64,000 nt of DNA. It comes from Marimonas lutisalis. Its GTDB lineage: Bacteria; Pseudomonadota; Alphaproteobacteria; Rhodobacterales; Rhodobacteraceae. The first letter of the stretch is position 1, and every line of letters begins with the position of its first letter. The stretch spans positions 248,001-312,000 of the forward strand of contig NZ_SKCI01000002.1 of the NCBI RefSeq assembly GCF_005434965.1. The letters are read 5' to 3'. The translations under genes and the position numbers were made by a program. Of this stretch, positions 34,835 to 43,099 are shown piece by piece. A model generated the notes under the pieces. That model did not search any database. It was not told the origin of the DNA and worked only from the letters and a program-made list of their open reading frames with translations.

Positions 34835-35453
34835 ACAGCGCGTCCTTCATCCGGCAATCCTGCACCACGTCGCGGCCACAGGGCACCGGAGTCAGGTCCT
34901 TCGACAGGCAGATGCGGGCCTCCTGGATGCGGCCCTGCTTGCAGGTGATGGTGATCATGTCCGGCTCAAGCCCCGGGTTGGCCTTCAGGAATGCCTCTTC
35001 CACGATCTGCGCGGGAAGTTTCACGGGTTTCGCCAGCTTGCGAAAAATCGCCGGGCGGTTGATGCTTTCATATGCGCGGCGCGACAGGGCGTAATAGTCG
35101 GGCGCCGACAGCCCCGAACAGACCCCGTGTTTCTTCCATTGATACCACGCAAGGCCGCTGGTCCCCATGATATCGGCCATCTCATTGGTCAGGCCACGGT
35201 TCGGCTGGCGTTCGACCGTGAGGCAGAAGGCGGGCCAGCCGCGATGGAATTGCGGCCAGAGCCCGTGCAGCGTCCAGCCGAAATCATGGCGCGCATCGCA
35301 TTGCGGAGAGTTGCGCGCATCGCCCTCGATCGCGCACCAGCTGGGCGACCAGCTGAGCGACAACACGTAATAGTCGAACACACCCGGGCGTTCGCCATCG
35401 GCGCGCGCCAGCGCCGCCCACAGCATCAGAACCACCGCCACCAGATACCGCAT
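34818..35453 (-). CDS. Exported ribonuclease T2 family protein
   Basis: A 211-residue RNase T2. A signal peptide (about 1-18, ending ALARA) leads to the two catalytic segments: CAS I as LHGLWPQ (about 63-69) and CAS II as WKKHGVC (about 106-112), which together supply the catalytic histidines, Glu/Lys and a disulfide Cys. Such enzymes cut RNA non-specifically in the periplasm or outside the cell, perhaps for nucleotide scavenging. Several further Cys pairs fit an exported protein. The 3' end overlaps the small membrane gene. Confidence 0.92.
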   Translation of the reverse strand: MRYLVAVVLMLWAALARADGERPGVFDYYVLSLSWSPSWCAIEGDARNSPQCDARHDFGWTLHGLWPQFHRGWPAFCLTVERQPNRGLTNEMADIMGTSGLAWYQWKKHGVCSGLSAPDYYALSRRAYESINRPAIFRKLAKPVKLPAQIVEEAFLKANPGLEPDMITITCKQGRIQEARICLSKDLTPVPCGRDVVQDCRMKDALFDPIR

Positions 35454-35593
35454 TCGCTCTTCCCTTCCGCTATCATCGGCACTATATACGCCGCGAGTTC
35501 CCCGACAACTCGATCCTTGGTCCCAGCGGCCAGCCCAATTCAGGGCACAGGGAAGTCATGCCCGGGGAAGATATGCGCTATGGAGGCGACGAC

Positions 35594-36346
35594 ATGGGTG
35601 AAAAACCGATCATGGCCAAGGCCACCGCGGTCTGGCTGGTGGACAACACGACGATCAGCTTCAAGCAGATCGCCGATTTCTGCGGCATGCACGAACTGGA
35701 AGTGCAGGGCATCGCCGATGGCGACGTGGCTGCCGGGGTGAAGGGGTTTGACCCGATCGCCAACAACCAGCTGACGCAGGAGGAAATCGACGCGGCCGAG
35801 GCCAACCCGGTGCACAAGCTGAAGCTAAAGTTCAACCCCGCCGCCGTGGGCGAGGAAAAGCGCCGCGGCCCGCGCTATACGCCCCTGTCCAAGCGGCAGG
35901 ACCGCCCGGCGGCCATCCTGTGGCTGGTCAAGTTCCACCCCGAGCTGAGCGACGGCCAGATCTCCAAGCTGGTCGGCACCACCAAACCGACGATCCAGTC
36001 GATCCGCGAACGCACGCACTGGAACATCGCCAACATTCAGCCGATCGACCCGGTCGCGCTGGGCCTGTGCAAACAGTCCGAGCTTGACGGCGCGGTGCAG
36101 AAGGCAGCGAAGAAGAAAGCCGCCGAAGGCGCAGTGATGAGCGACGACGAGCGCCGCAAGCTGGTCTCGACCGAGCAGAGCCTTGGAATGGAAGCCGAAC
36201 CGAAGATCCCCACGGCGATCGAAGGTCTCGAGACCTTCTCGCTGACGGGCGATGACGAGGACGAGAAGAAGGACGAGGACGACATCCTCGATGCCGACAG
36301 CTTCTTCAACCTGCCCTCGGGCGATGACGAGGAACAGCCGGACTGA
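35594..36346 (+). CDS. trcR: Cell cycle transcriptional regulator TrcR (DUF1013)
   Basis: A 250-residue DUF1013 protein, known as TrcR in alphaproteobacteria, where it is linked to cell-cycle transcription. The N-terminal MGEKPIMAKATAVWLVDNT is diagnostic, followed by a helix-turn-helix-like core (about 20-150) containing AAILWLVKFHPELSDGQIS and TTKPTIQSIRERTHWN. The C-terminal 50 residues are a very acidic tail (DDEDEKKDEDD). ATG 35594 has GGAGG seven bases upstream and is preferred to in-frame ATGs at 35558 and 35573. A terminator follows. Confidence 0.9.
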   Translation: MGEKPIMAKATAVWLVDNTTISFKQIADFCGMHELEVQGIADGDVAAGVKGFDPIANNQLTQEEIDAAEANPVHKLKLKFNPAAVGEEKRRGPRYTPLSKRQDRPAAILWLVKFHPELSDGQISKLVGTTKPTIQSIRERTHWNIANIQPIDPVALGLCKQSELDGAVQKAAKKKAAEGAVMSDDERRKLVSTEQSLGMEAEPKIPTAIEGLETFSLTGDDEDEKKDEDDILDADSFFNLPSGDDEEQPD

Positions 36347-36372
36347 TCCCCCGGCCGATACCGAAACGACAT

Positions 36373-36407
36373 GCCCCGCTGGCGCCCTGCCTGCGGGGCT
36401 TTTCTTT
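36373..36407 (+). terminator. Terminator after trcR
   Basis: Stem GCCCCGC (36373-36379) with GCGGGGC (36393-36399), followed by TTTTCTTT. Confidence 0.75.
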
Positions 36408-36462
36408 GCCCGCCGCGCAGGGTGGCTTGACCGCGCGGGCCCCGCGTCCGACACTGCTCCGC

Positions 36463-36912
36463 ATGAGCGATCTGCCCCCCTTGCCCGACACGCCCTATTG
36501 GCGCGCCTACCAGGGCCGGTTTGCCGGCTTTCCGACCTGGCCCATGTTCGACAGATTCTGGCCGGTGCTGAAGGAGAGCGGCGGGGCGTGGTATATCCTT
36601 GATCTCGACAGTGGCACGCTGCCCGAAGCCCCGGCCAGTGCCGAGGCGTTCGAGGCGCTGATCGCCGAGGCCGAGGCGATGTATACGCCCGTGCGCAATC
36701 GCTCGTTCAGCGGGATCGTGTTTGCCGATGACGCGTCGGAACCTGCCTTTGTGAAATTGTTCGATCCCTGGAAGATGGGCGCAAGCTGTGGCAGCTCGGG
36801 CGAGCGGATCATGCCGCGCTGGGTGCTGAGCCGGATGAAACCCGACGCGCTGCCGCCCGGCGAAGAGCCGGATAAGCCAAGGCGCGGCCTGCTCTCGCGT
36901 TTGACGCGCTAG
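36463..36912 (+). CDS. Hypothetical protein
   Basis: A 149-residue soluble protein with no domain I recognise. Notable segments are PYWRAYQGRFAGFPTWPMFDRF near the start and FVKLFDPWKMGASCGSSGERIMPRWVLSRMKP near the end, where a single Cys lies in a Gly/Ser loop. Charge and helical pattern look like a real globular protein. ATG 36463 lacks a strong ribosome site; upstream ATG 36406 is possible. The stop overlaps the convergent flavoprotein gene by four bases (CTAG). Confidence 0.65.
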   Translation: MSDLPPLPDTPYWRAYQGRFAGFPTWPMFDRFWPVLKESGGAWYILDLDSGTLPEAPASAEAFEALIAEAEAMYTPVRNRSFSGIVFADDASEPAFVKLFDPWKMGASCGSSGERIMPRWVLSRMKPDALPPGEEPDKPRRGLLSRLTR

Positions 36913-38057
36913 GTGACGAACCCCGCGGCATGCCGACCGGCCCAGCGGCCCGTGGCCAGGCAGGCGGTCAGAAGGTAGCCGCCCGTCGGCGCCTCCCAGT
37001 CCAGCATTTCACCGGCGGCGAACCATCCGGGCCGGTCGCGGATCATCAGCCCCTGGTCCAGCGCGTCGAACCGCAGGCCCCCCGCGGTCGAGATCGCCTC
37101 GTCCAGCGGGCGCGGGCCCCGGTGTGGTACCGGCAAAGCCTTGAGAAGCGGCGCCAGGTCGTCGGGCAGGGGGCGGGCGAATTCCATCACCAGCGCCTGT
37201 TTGACGGGGTCGAGGTTCAGCCGCTTGCGCAGGGTGTTCGGCAGGCTTTCCTTGGGCCGCCGCCGGGCCAGTCGGGTGCGGATCTGCTCCTTGCTCAGGT
37301 CCGGCAGAAGATCGAGCGTCAGCGCTGCGCCGTCGCGCATCGCCGCCGAGACGGCATAGATGCCACCGCCCTCGATCCCGCGCGCCGAGATCACGAACTC
37401 GCCGCGCGCCGTGCTGGCGCCGGCTGTCAGGATCACGTTCTTCACCGGCTGGCCGAAATGCCGGGTCATGTGTTCCGACCAGTCGATGACAAAGCCCATG
37501 TTGGCGGGTTTGAACGGAGCTATCTGATCGGCGGGAAACGCCCCGCTCCATCGTCCATCCGAGCCCAACCTGGCCCAGCTTGCCCCGCCGCAGGCCAGAA
37601 CGGTGACATCGGTGGTCAGGTCCCGCGCGCCATCCGGCGTGTCGAACCGCGCCTCGCCCAGCCAGCGCCATCGGGTGTTCAGCGTCACCCCCAGCCCATC
37701 GAGCCGCGCCAGCCACGCACGCAAGAGCGGCGAGGCCTTCATCGCTTTCGGAAAAACCCGGCCCGACGAGCCGGTGAAGAGCTCCTGGCCCAGCCCTTCG
37801 GCCCAGGCGCGCACCTCGTTCGGGCCGAACTCTTCCAGCATAGGGCGCAGGTTCTCCGCCGCCGCGCCATAGGCCGAAAGAAAGGTCTCGAACGGTTCGT
37901 CCTTGGTCAGGTTCAGTCCGGATTTCCCGGCCATCAGGAATTTGCGCGCGGGGCTGGGTTTGGCCTCGGCCACGGTCACGCGCAATCCGGCGCGCGCCAT
38001 TTCTTCCGCCGCCATCAGGCCCGCGGGGCCCGCACCGATGACCAGCGCCGTGCTCAC
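36909..38057 (-). CDS. BaiN/HI0933-like FAD oxidoreductase (TIGR03862 type)
   Basis: A 382-residue flavoprotein of the HI0933/BaiN group. The FAD Rossmann motif ALVIGAGPAGLMAAEEMARAG is at the start, KSGLNLTKDEPFETF (about 48-62) is a second FAD contact, and FAAGEMLDWEAPTGGYLL near the C-terminus is the closing FAD motif. The function of this subgroup is unknown. The start is GTG 38057, overlapping the MscS stop by four bases (GTGA), so translation is coupled. Longer in-frame starts would be embedded in the MscS gene. Confidence 0.87.
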   Translation of the reverse strand: MSTALVIGAGPAGLMAAEEMARAGLRVTVAEAKPSPARKFLMAGKSGLNLTKDEPFETFLSAYGAAAENLRPMLEEFGPNEVRAWAEGLGQELFTGSSGRVFPKAMKASPLLRAWLARLDGLGVTLNTRWRWLGEARFDTPDGARDLTTDVTVLACGGASWARLGSDGRWSGAFPADQIAPFKPANMGFVIDWSEHMTRHFGQPVKNVILTAGASTARGEFVISARGIEGGGIYAVSAAMRDGAALTLDLLPDLSKEQIRTRLARRRPKESLPNTLRKRLNLDPVKQALVMEFARPLPDDLAPLLKALPVPHRGPRPLDEAISTAGGLRFDALDQGLMIRDRPGWFAAGEMLDWEAPTGGYLLTACLATGRWAGRHAAGFVT

Positions 38058-39385
38058 GCCTCGTCTGTCTGCGGGTTGCGCATCTCGATCACCCGGCGCG
38101 GATAGGGGATTTCGATGTCGTGCTCTTTCAGCGCGTTCCAGACCGCGAACAGCACCCGCGGCGTGAACTTGTTGCGGCCGTCGTCGATGCCGTTCACCCA
38201 GAACTCGATCGCGAAATCGATGCCCGAGTCGCCAAAGCCGCGCAGCTCGCAATCTGGGTCCAGTTCGCCGTTTTCGCCGCCGGTCAGCACGAAATCGAGC
38301 TTGCTCACGGCCTCTTCGATGATCGCGGGCACGGTGTTGATATCGGTGTCGTAACTTACCGAAAACGGCGCCTCGTAGCGATTGGCGCTGCCCGCGTCGG
38401 AATAGTTCACCACGCGGGTGGTGATGAAATGTTCGTTCGGCACCACGATCCAGCGGCCATCATAGGTTTCCAGAATGGTCGCGCGGGCCATCATCTTGAC
38501 GATGGTGCCGGCCTCGCCGCCGTCCAGTTCGACATAGTCGCCCACCGTGGCCTGCCCCTCCAGCAGAAGGATCACGCCCGAGATGAAGTTCGACGCAATC
38601 TGCTGCAGGCCAAAGCCGATACCCACGCCGATCGCGCCGCCCAGCACGGCCAGCGACGTAAGCGAGATGCCCATGATGTTCATCAACAGCAGGAAGGCTG
38701 CGCCGAAGATCGCCACCTCGGCCGCCTTCTGCGCCAGCGTGCGGGTGGCCGGGCGCATTTCTTCCTGGCTTTCGATGAAGGCGGTGGATTGATCGTTCGA
38801 CCAGCGGCCCAGCCAGAAAAGGAGCGAGCCTGCGATCAACCCACGCACCAGCGCCATGACCGAGAAGCTGATATTGCCCAGCTGGATCACCGTTTCGCTC
38901 AGTTTCGCGGTGACAAGGTCCAGAAGGCCCACGGCATAAAGCGCCATCACCGGGATGAGCACGTAGCGGCCCAGCAGTTTCAGGAACGGGTCGCTGATGA
39001 TCTCGCGCACCAGGATGCGGGCGGCAAGGAGCAGGAAGACCCGCTTGCCGAAGGCGATCACCGCGCCCGAACCGAAAAGTGAGAGCGTGACGGATTCGCC
39101 GATGCCGGTAAAGACATAGGCCAGAAGCGGCAGGATCAGCGGCAGGAAGAGCAGCACGAAACGCCGTGCCTTGGCGATGATGTTGGTCTGTTCCTCAGGT
39201 GGGCTCAGCAGTTGCGAGATCACCGGTTTCAGGCGACGCGCGACCAGAAGCGCCAGCAGGTAGGCCGCGATCAGCAGGCCGAACTGCGACCAGGCCGCGG
39301 GCGACATCAGCCAGCCCTTGGCAATCTCCCAGCCCTGCAGCGCATAGTCCATCGCCTGCTGAACGATTTCCGGTTGGCCTTCCAT
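38054..39385 (-). CDS. MscS-family mechanosensitive channel
   Basis: A 443-residue MscS-like channel. There is a periplasmic/TM N-terminal extension (several helices between 25 and 250), then the conserved pore helix region ASLAVLGGAIGVGIGFGLQQIASNFISG, given here by its span around 245-275. A cytoplasmic beta domain follows, with GDYVELDGGEAGTIVKM and PNEHFITTRVVNYSD. It protects against hypo-osmotic shock. ATG 39385 with GGAGACGG upstream fits. It is coupled to the downstream flavoprotein gene. Confidence 0.9.
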   Translation of the reverse strand: MEGQPEIVQQAMDYALQGWEIAKGWLMSPAAWSQFGLLIAAYLLALLVARRLKPVISQLLSPPEEQTNIIAKARRFVLLFLPLILPLLAYVFTGIGESVTLSLFGSGAVIAFGKRVFLLLAARILVREIISDPFLKLLGRYVLIPVMALYAVGLLDLVTAKLSETVIQLGNISFSVMALVRGLIAGSLLFWLGRWSNDQSTAFIESQEEMRPATRTLAQKAAEVAIFGAAFLLLMNIMGISLTSLAVLGGAIGVGIGFGLQQIASNFISGVILLLEGQATVGDYVELDGGEAGTIVKMMARATILETYDGRWIVVPNEHFITTRVVNYSDAGSANRYEAPFSVSYDTDINTVPAIIEEAVSKLDFVLTGGENGELDPDCELRGFGDSGIDFAIEFWVNGIDDGRNKFTPRVLFAVWNALKEHDIEIPYPRRVIEMRNPQTDEA

Positions 39386-39452
39386 ATCCGTCTCCCACTC
39401 GGTAACCCGGGCCCATGCATTGCCGATTGACCGCCCCAACGCAAGAGAGCCG

Positions 39453-39752
39453 ATGAGCGAGAGCGATCCGATCTGCCCGCTTTGCGGCCGGTCCATCCCT
39501 GCGGACGTGCCGCAAAGCCGTCACCACCTGGTGCCGCGCCTGCGCGGCGGCAAGGGGGGCGAAACCGTGCTTCTGCACCAGATCTGCCACAACGAGATTC
39601 ACGCCAGTCTGAGCGAGACGGAACTGGCGCGCGACTACAGCACCATCGCGGCCCTGCGCGCGCATCCGCGTCTTGAGAAATTCATCCGCTGGGTGGCGAA
39701 ACGCCCGCCGGCCTTCAAATCGAAAACGCCGGGCCGACGGCGGCAGCGCTAG
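39453..39752 (+). CDS. Small HNH-type protein
   Basis: A 99-residue protein with a zinc-finger-like N-terminus CPLCGRSIP (about 7-15). It also has the HNH-like core RHHLVPRLRGGKGGETVLLHQICHNEIH, where His-His, Asn-less spacing and Cys-His resemble stand-alone HNH nucleases of the restriction or repair type. Many Rhodobacterales carry this gene annotated as HNH endonuclease; cleavage activity is not demonstrated by sequence. The basic tail (KSKTPGRRRQR) may bind nucleic acid. The stop overlaps the convergent membrane gene by four bases. Confidence 0.78.
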   Translation: MSESDPICPLCGRSIPADVPQSRHHLVPRLRGGKGGETVLLHQICHNEIHASLSETELARDYSTIAALRAHPRLEKFIRWVAKRPPAFKSKTPGRRRQR

Positions 39753-40945
39753 GCCGTGCCCTCGGCGATCAGCCACTGGTTCAGCCGCCACATCGCCCAG
39801 GCCAGCGGGATCGCCGCCAGACCGCCGATGACATAGGCCAGCGGTTCATCCCCGAAGCTTTCGAAGGCCTGGGTATAGGCGTGGATCGCCGCAAAGGTCA
39901 TCGCCGTGTTGAAAAGGCCGCGATGCGCGCGATGGGCCGCCCAGGCGATGATCGCGGCCAGCGCGATCGCCCAGAGAACGGTATAGACGTTTTCCGAGAT
40001 CACGATCGCGGTTGCGCGGAACGCCTCGCGCGCATCGCGGAACTGTGACCAGCGGTCCTGCCCGCTGAACTCGGCGATCTGGGGTCCCCAGATCGTTTCG
40101 CCAATGGCATCGCCCCAGAGCGAGCCGACCAGCGCGCAGAGATTGGCGATGATGAACCCGAGGATCGCCAGGATGCGGGCGTGGCGCGCGATGCGTTCGG
40201 GCACCTGCGCGGCCAGCACCATGCAGACCACGATCAGCAGCGCCATCTGCAGGATCGAAAGCGTGGGTTCGGGCGAATAGAACACATAGGCCGCGTGGAA
40301 ATAGGCCGTGCCGGTATCGAGCATCTGGGCAAAGGGCGCAATCGCCAGCGCCGTGACCAGCCGCACATCCACCAGCCAGCCCAGCCCGGCCAGCCCTGCG
40401 GCGGCGTAAAGATAGAACACCGACTTGACCAGCCCCGCCTGATCATTCTGCGCCAGCCAGAAACCCAGCCCGAAGATGTGAAAGGCAAATCCCATCAACA
40501 GGATTGATCCGGTCACGAAATGCGACGCCCCGCGCCAGCGCAGAAAGGCCATGGCGAAAACCCCCACGAGGATCAGCCCGCCCAGCGTCATCACCGGGCC
40601 GGCGGCGTTCTCGTATTTGTCCAGAAGCTCCACCGCGGCACCGCCGATCAGCATCCCCGCTCCGATCAGGGCGGCGGCATTGCCGAACATGCGGAAGGTC
40701 TCGCCGCCTTTCGCCAGGATGCCCAGCCCGAGGATCAGCAGCACCGTGCCCAGCATCGCCACCGACAGCGCATCGGCCAGCCAGAAGATGAAGCCCAGCG
40801 TCGCCGCCAGGATGCCGAACGTCAGGATCGCGTTGATTGCCAGCGCGACCATCGTGTCACGCGCCCGCGCCTCGATCTCGCGGGCCTGATCGGGGGTGAT
40901 CACCCCGTCGGCGACAAGCGTCTCGGTATCGGCAACGGCATGCAT
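39749..40945 (-). CDS. Polytopic membrane protein (DUF2157-like)
   Basis: A 398-residue integral membrane protein with about ten to twelve hydrophobic helices after a short soluble N-terminal region (LVADGVITPDQAREIEARA, about 10-28). That N-terminal shape, a small SHOCT/DUF2157-like 'GVI..EQ' helix before stacked helices, recalls DUF2157 proteins, but I give only the general class. AGGAGGATCGCTC lies before ATG 40945. No function can be assigned. Confidence 0.72.
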   Translation of the reverse strand: MHAVADTETLVADGVITPDQAREIEARARDTMVALAINAILTFGILAATLGFIFWLADALSVAMLGTVLLILGLGILAKGGETFRMFGNAAALIGAGMLIGGAAVELLDKYENAAGPVMTLGGLILVGVFAMAFLRWRGASHFVTGSILLMGFAFHIFGLGFWLAQNDQAGLVKSVFYLYAAAGLAGLGWLVDVRLVTALAIAPFAQMLDTGTAYFHAAYVFYSPEPTLSILQMALLIVVCMVLAAQVPERIARHARILAILGFIIANLCALVGSLWGDAIGETIWGPQIAEFSGQDRWSQFRDAREAFRATAIVISENVYTVLWAIALAAIIAWAAHRAHRGLFNTAMTFAAIHAYTQAFESFGDEPLAYVIGGLAAIPLAWAMWRLNQWLIAEGTA

Positions 40946-41011
40946 GAGCGATCCTCCTGAACTGATAGAGTAGCAAGGTTTGCGGGTTTGCCTATCGCAA
41001 TCACCACTTCA

Positions 41012-41575
41012 TCAATCCACTGCATGCGCGAAGAACAGCGACAGAAGAAAAAGAAGAATGGCCGTCAATATCACGACACCAGCGGCCCGCTCGTTTGATA
41101 GCGGGCGGTCGCGGTTGAAAAGGCTTGGCCGAGATTGCCGCAGGACAAGCCAGAAAACCACGGCCCCCTGAACGCCGAACGGCAAGGACACCGTGGCCTC
41201 ATATGGCAGATCAGCCAGCGCGTCGGACAGGGTGTAGGGGTAGCGATTGTCCGGGCCTTCTGACAACGAGATCAGGATCGAGCCAAGACCGAATGTGATG
41301 GAGGCAAGCAAACTCATCGCCGCCCCCGCGAGAACCGCGTGGACCCAACCCGTCCAGCCCCGTCGCAGACTGATCCGTGCGATTGGAGCGCCGATCAACG
41401 TGGCGACTATGGAAAAGGGAAGTACAACGAACAGGAAGAACGGGCCATTTACGCCGAACGGGACACCCTCGATCAAGAGGCGCGACGAAATCCATCCAAG
41501 CACCATTGCGGCCGGCGCCACAATCGCTGCGGCGCGGAGCAAAAGCGGTCTTCCGATTTCCCGTTCATCCGTCAT
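41012..41575 (-). CDS. Small polytopic membrane protein, unknown
   Basis: A 187-residue protein with four to five hydrophobic helices, including about 12-32, 43-62, 75-98, 126-144 and 165-185, and a hydrophilic loop GPDNRYPYTLSDA. There is no recognisable family. The start ATG 41575 and the spacing of hydrophobic segments look genuine. It lies 67 bases downstream of the larger membrane protein's start region, in the same direction. Confidence 0.6.
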   Translation of the reverse strand: MTDEREIGRPLLLRAAAIVAPAAMVLGWISSRLLIEGVPFGVNGPFFLFVVLPFSIVATLIGAPIARISLRRGWTGWVHAVLAGAAMSLLASITFGLGSILISLSEGPDNRYPYTLSDALADLPYEATVSLPFGVQGAVVFWLVLRQSRPSLFNRDRPLSNERAAGVVILTAILLFLLSLFFAHAVD

Positions 41576-41608
41576 GCCGGGTGAGGCTCCGCGATATGTC
41601 GGGCGCGA

Positions 41609-42220
41609 TCAATTGGTGCACAGCGCCTTGATCTGCGCGGCGATCTCGGGGCGCGCGGCCAGCGTGTCGGCGGCGATCTCGCGGGCGGTGTCCAGCAGGG
41701 TGTCGGGTTCGGCGATGCGGTCGATCAGGCCCATCTGCAGGGCCTCTTCGGCCAGGATCTTCTGCCCGCCCATCAGGATCAGCTTGGTGCGCGCCGGGCC
41801 GATCAGCGCCGCCATGCGCCCCGGATCGGACGGCTGCGGCAGGAAGCCCAGCTTCATCACCGGGTAGAAGAATTTTGCCCCCGGCACCGCCAGCCGCAGA
41901 TCGCAGGCCAGCGCCATGCCCATCGCGCCGCCCGCCAGCGTGCCGTTGAGCGCGGCGATCGACAACCCCGGCAGCGCCGCGATCGCGCCCGAAAGACGCT
42001 CCCACAGCGGGCTGGTGGCGAGGCCGGCCTTGGCCGCCTCAAGATCGGCACCGGCGGAAAACACCTTGCCGCGGCCGGTCAGGATCAGCACGCGCGCCTC
42101 CTGCGCGGCTTCGGCGATCTCGGCCAGTTCCTCCAGCATCTCCGCGGTCAGCGAATTGGCCTTGTCGGGGCGGTTGATGGTGGCGATCCACAGGCCGTCG
42201 TCTTTTTCCAGCTCGATCAT
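41609..42220 (-). CDS. Enoyl-CoA hydratase/isomerase family protein, short
   Basis: A 203-residue crotonase-fold protein, some 55 residues shorter than typical enoyl-CoA hydratases, lacking the usual C-terminal trimerisation helices. The oxyanion-hole segments FSAGADL (about 54-60) and NGTLAGGAMGMAL are intact. The place of the first catalytic glutamate (PE in hydratases) reads PVM in FYPVMKLGF, so ordinary hydratase chemistry is unlikely. It may be an isomerase or a CoA-ester-binding protein. The ATGA overlap with the SDR gene couples the two. Confidence 0.83.
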   Translation of the reverse strand: MIELEKDDGLWIATINRPDKANSLTAEMLEELAEIAEAAQEARVLILTGRGKVFSAGADLEAAKAGLATSPLWERLSGAIAALPGLSIAALNGTLAGGAMGMALACDLRLAVPGAKFFYPVMKLGFLPQPSDPGRMAALIGPARTKLILMGGQKILAEEALQMGLIDRIAEPDTLLDTAREIAADTLAARPEIAAQIKALCTN

Positions 42221-42969
42221 GCCACGCCGATCCTCTTGCGAATGGCCTCGTCGCGCAGCGAAATCTCCTCGCCCAGGAAGTCGTCGGCATCATTGCCGCA
42301 CATCCACAGCAGGCATTGCGCGGGCCATTCGGGCGGGATGTGATCCTCCCATTCGAGCGCGCTTACCGGGTTGACGCCGCTGGCCTTGATCTCGCGCTGC
42401 ATCTGCGTGGCCACGGTGCCGGGCGACAGTCCCATGATGCGCAGGCCCTTCTGCGCGGCCTCCATGTGGGCGCACATGGTCAGCATCGCCGCCCCGGCCT
42501 TCGAGGTGCAGTAATGGCTCCAGCCTTCCAGCGGGTGATGCGCCGCGCCGGAACTGATGGTGATGATCGTGCCGCCGCCGGCCTTCTCCATCACCGGCAT
42601 CGCTGCGCGCATCCCGTAATAGACGCCCTTGAGGTTGATATCGATCACCTGGCCCCAGTCCTCGGGGTCCGAGGCATCGAGATGCGAAATCGGCTCGATC
42701 ACCCCGGCATTGCCGATCAGGATGTCCAGCCCGCCGAACGCCTCCACCGCCAGGTCGACCGCAGCCTGCACGTCCGCGTAGCGGCTGACATCGCAGGCCA
42801 CGGCCCGCGCCTGCGCGCCGATCTCATCGGCGATGCGGGTAATCTCGCCCTTGCCGCGCGCGGCCAGCACCACGTTGGCGCCCTTTTCGGCGAAAAGCCG
42901 CGCGGCGGCTTCGCCTATTCCGCGGCTCGCGCCGGTTATCAGCGCGGTCTTACCTGTCAAGTCATCCAT
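42217..42969 (-). CDS. SDR-family oxidoreductase
   Basis: A 250-residue classical short-chain dehydrogenase. The cofactor motif TGASRGIGEAA (about 13-23), the NAG segment (GNAGVI near 87), and the catalytic triad in SSGAAHH...YCTSKAG (Ser, Tyr, Lys around 138-155) are all present. ATG 42969 has GAGAGACGCG upstream and matches the family start; the frame runs open upstream to 43179 without support. It is coupled to the crotonase-like gene, so both probably act on the same acyl-CoA or hydroxy acid intermediate. Confidence 0.9.
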   Translation of the reverse strand: MDDLTGKTALITGASRGIGEAAARLFAEKGANVVLAARGKGEITRIADEIGAQARAVACDVSRYADVQAAVDLAVEAFGGLDILIGNAGVIEPISHLDASDPEDWGQVIDINLKGVYYGMRAAMPVMEKAGGGTIITISSGAAHHPLEGWSHYCTSKAGAAMLTMCAHMEAAQKGLRIMGLSPGTVATQMQREIKASGVNPVSALEWEDHIPPEWPAQCLLWMCGNDADDFLGEEISLRDEAIRKRIGVA

Positions 42970-43099
42970 TCGCGTCTCTCCCTCGTTGCCTGCCCTGTGG
43001 TAAACCCGTGCCCGGACGTGGTCCAGCCCGATGAAGGGTTGATTCTCTCGGGGCAAGGGCTGAGACTGAGCCACGAATTTCGAACGAAAGGACACTCGC

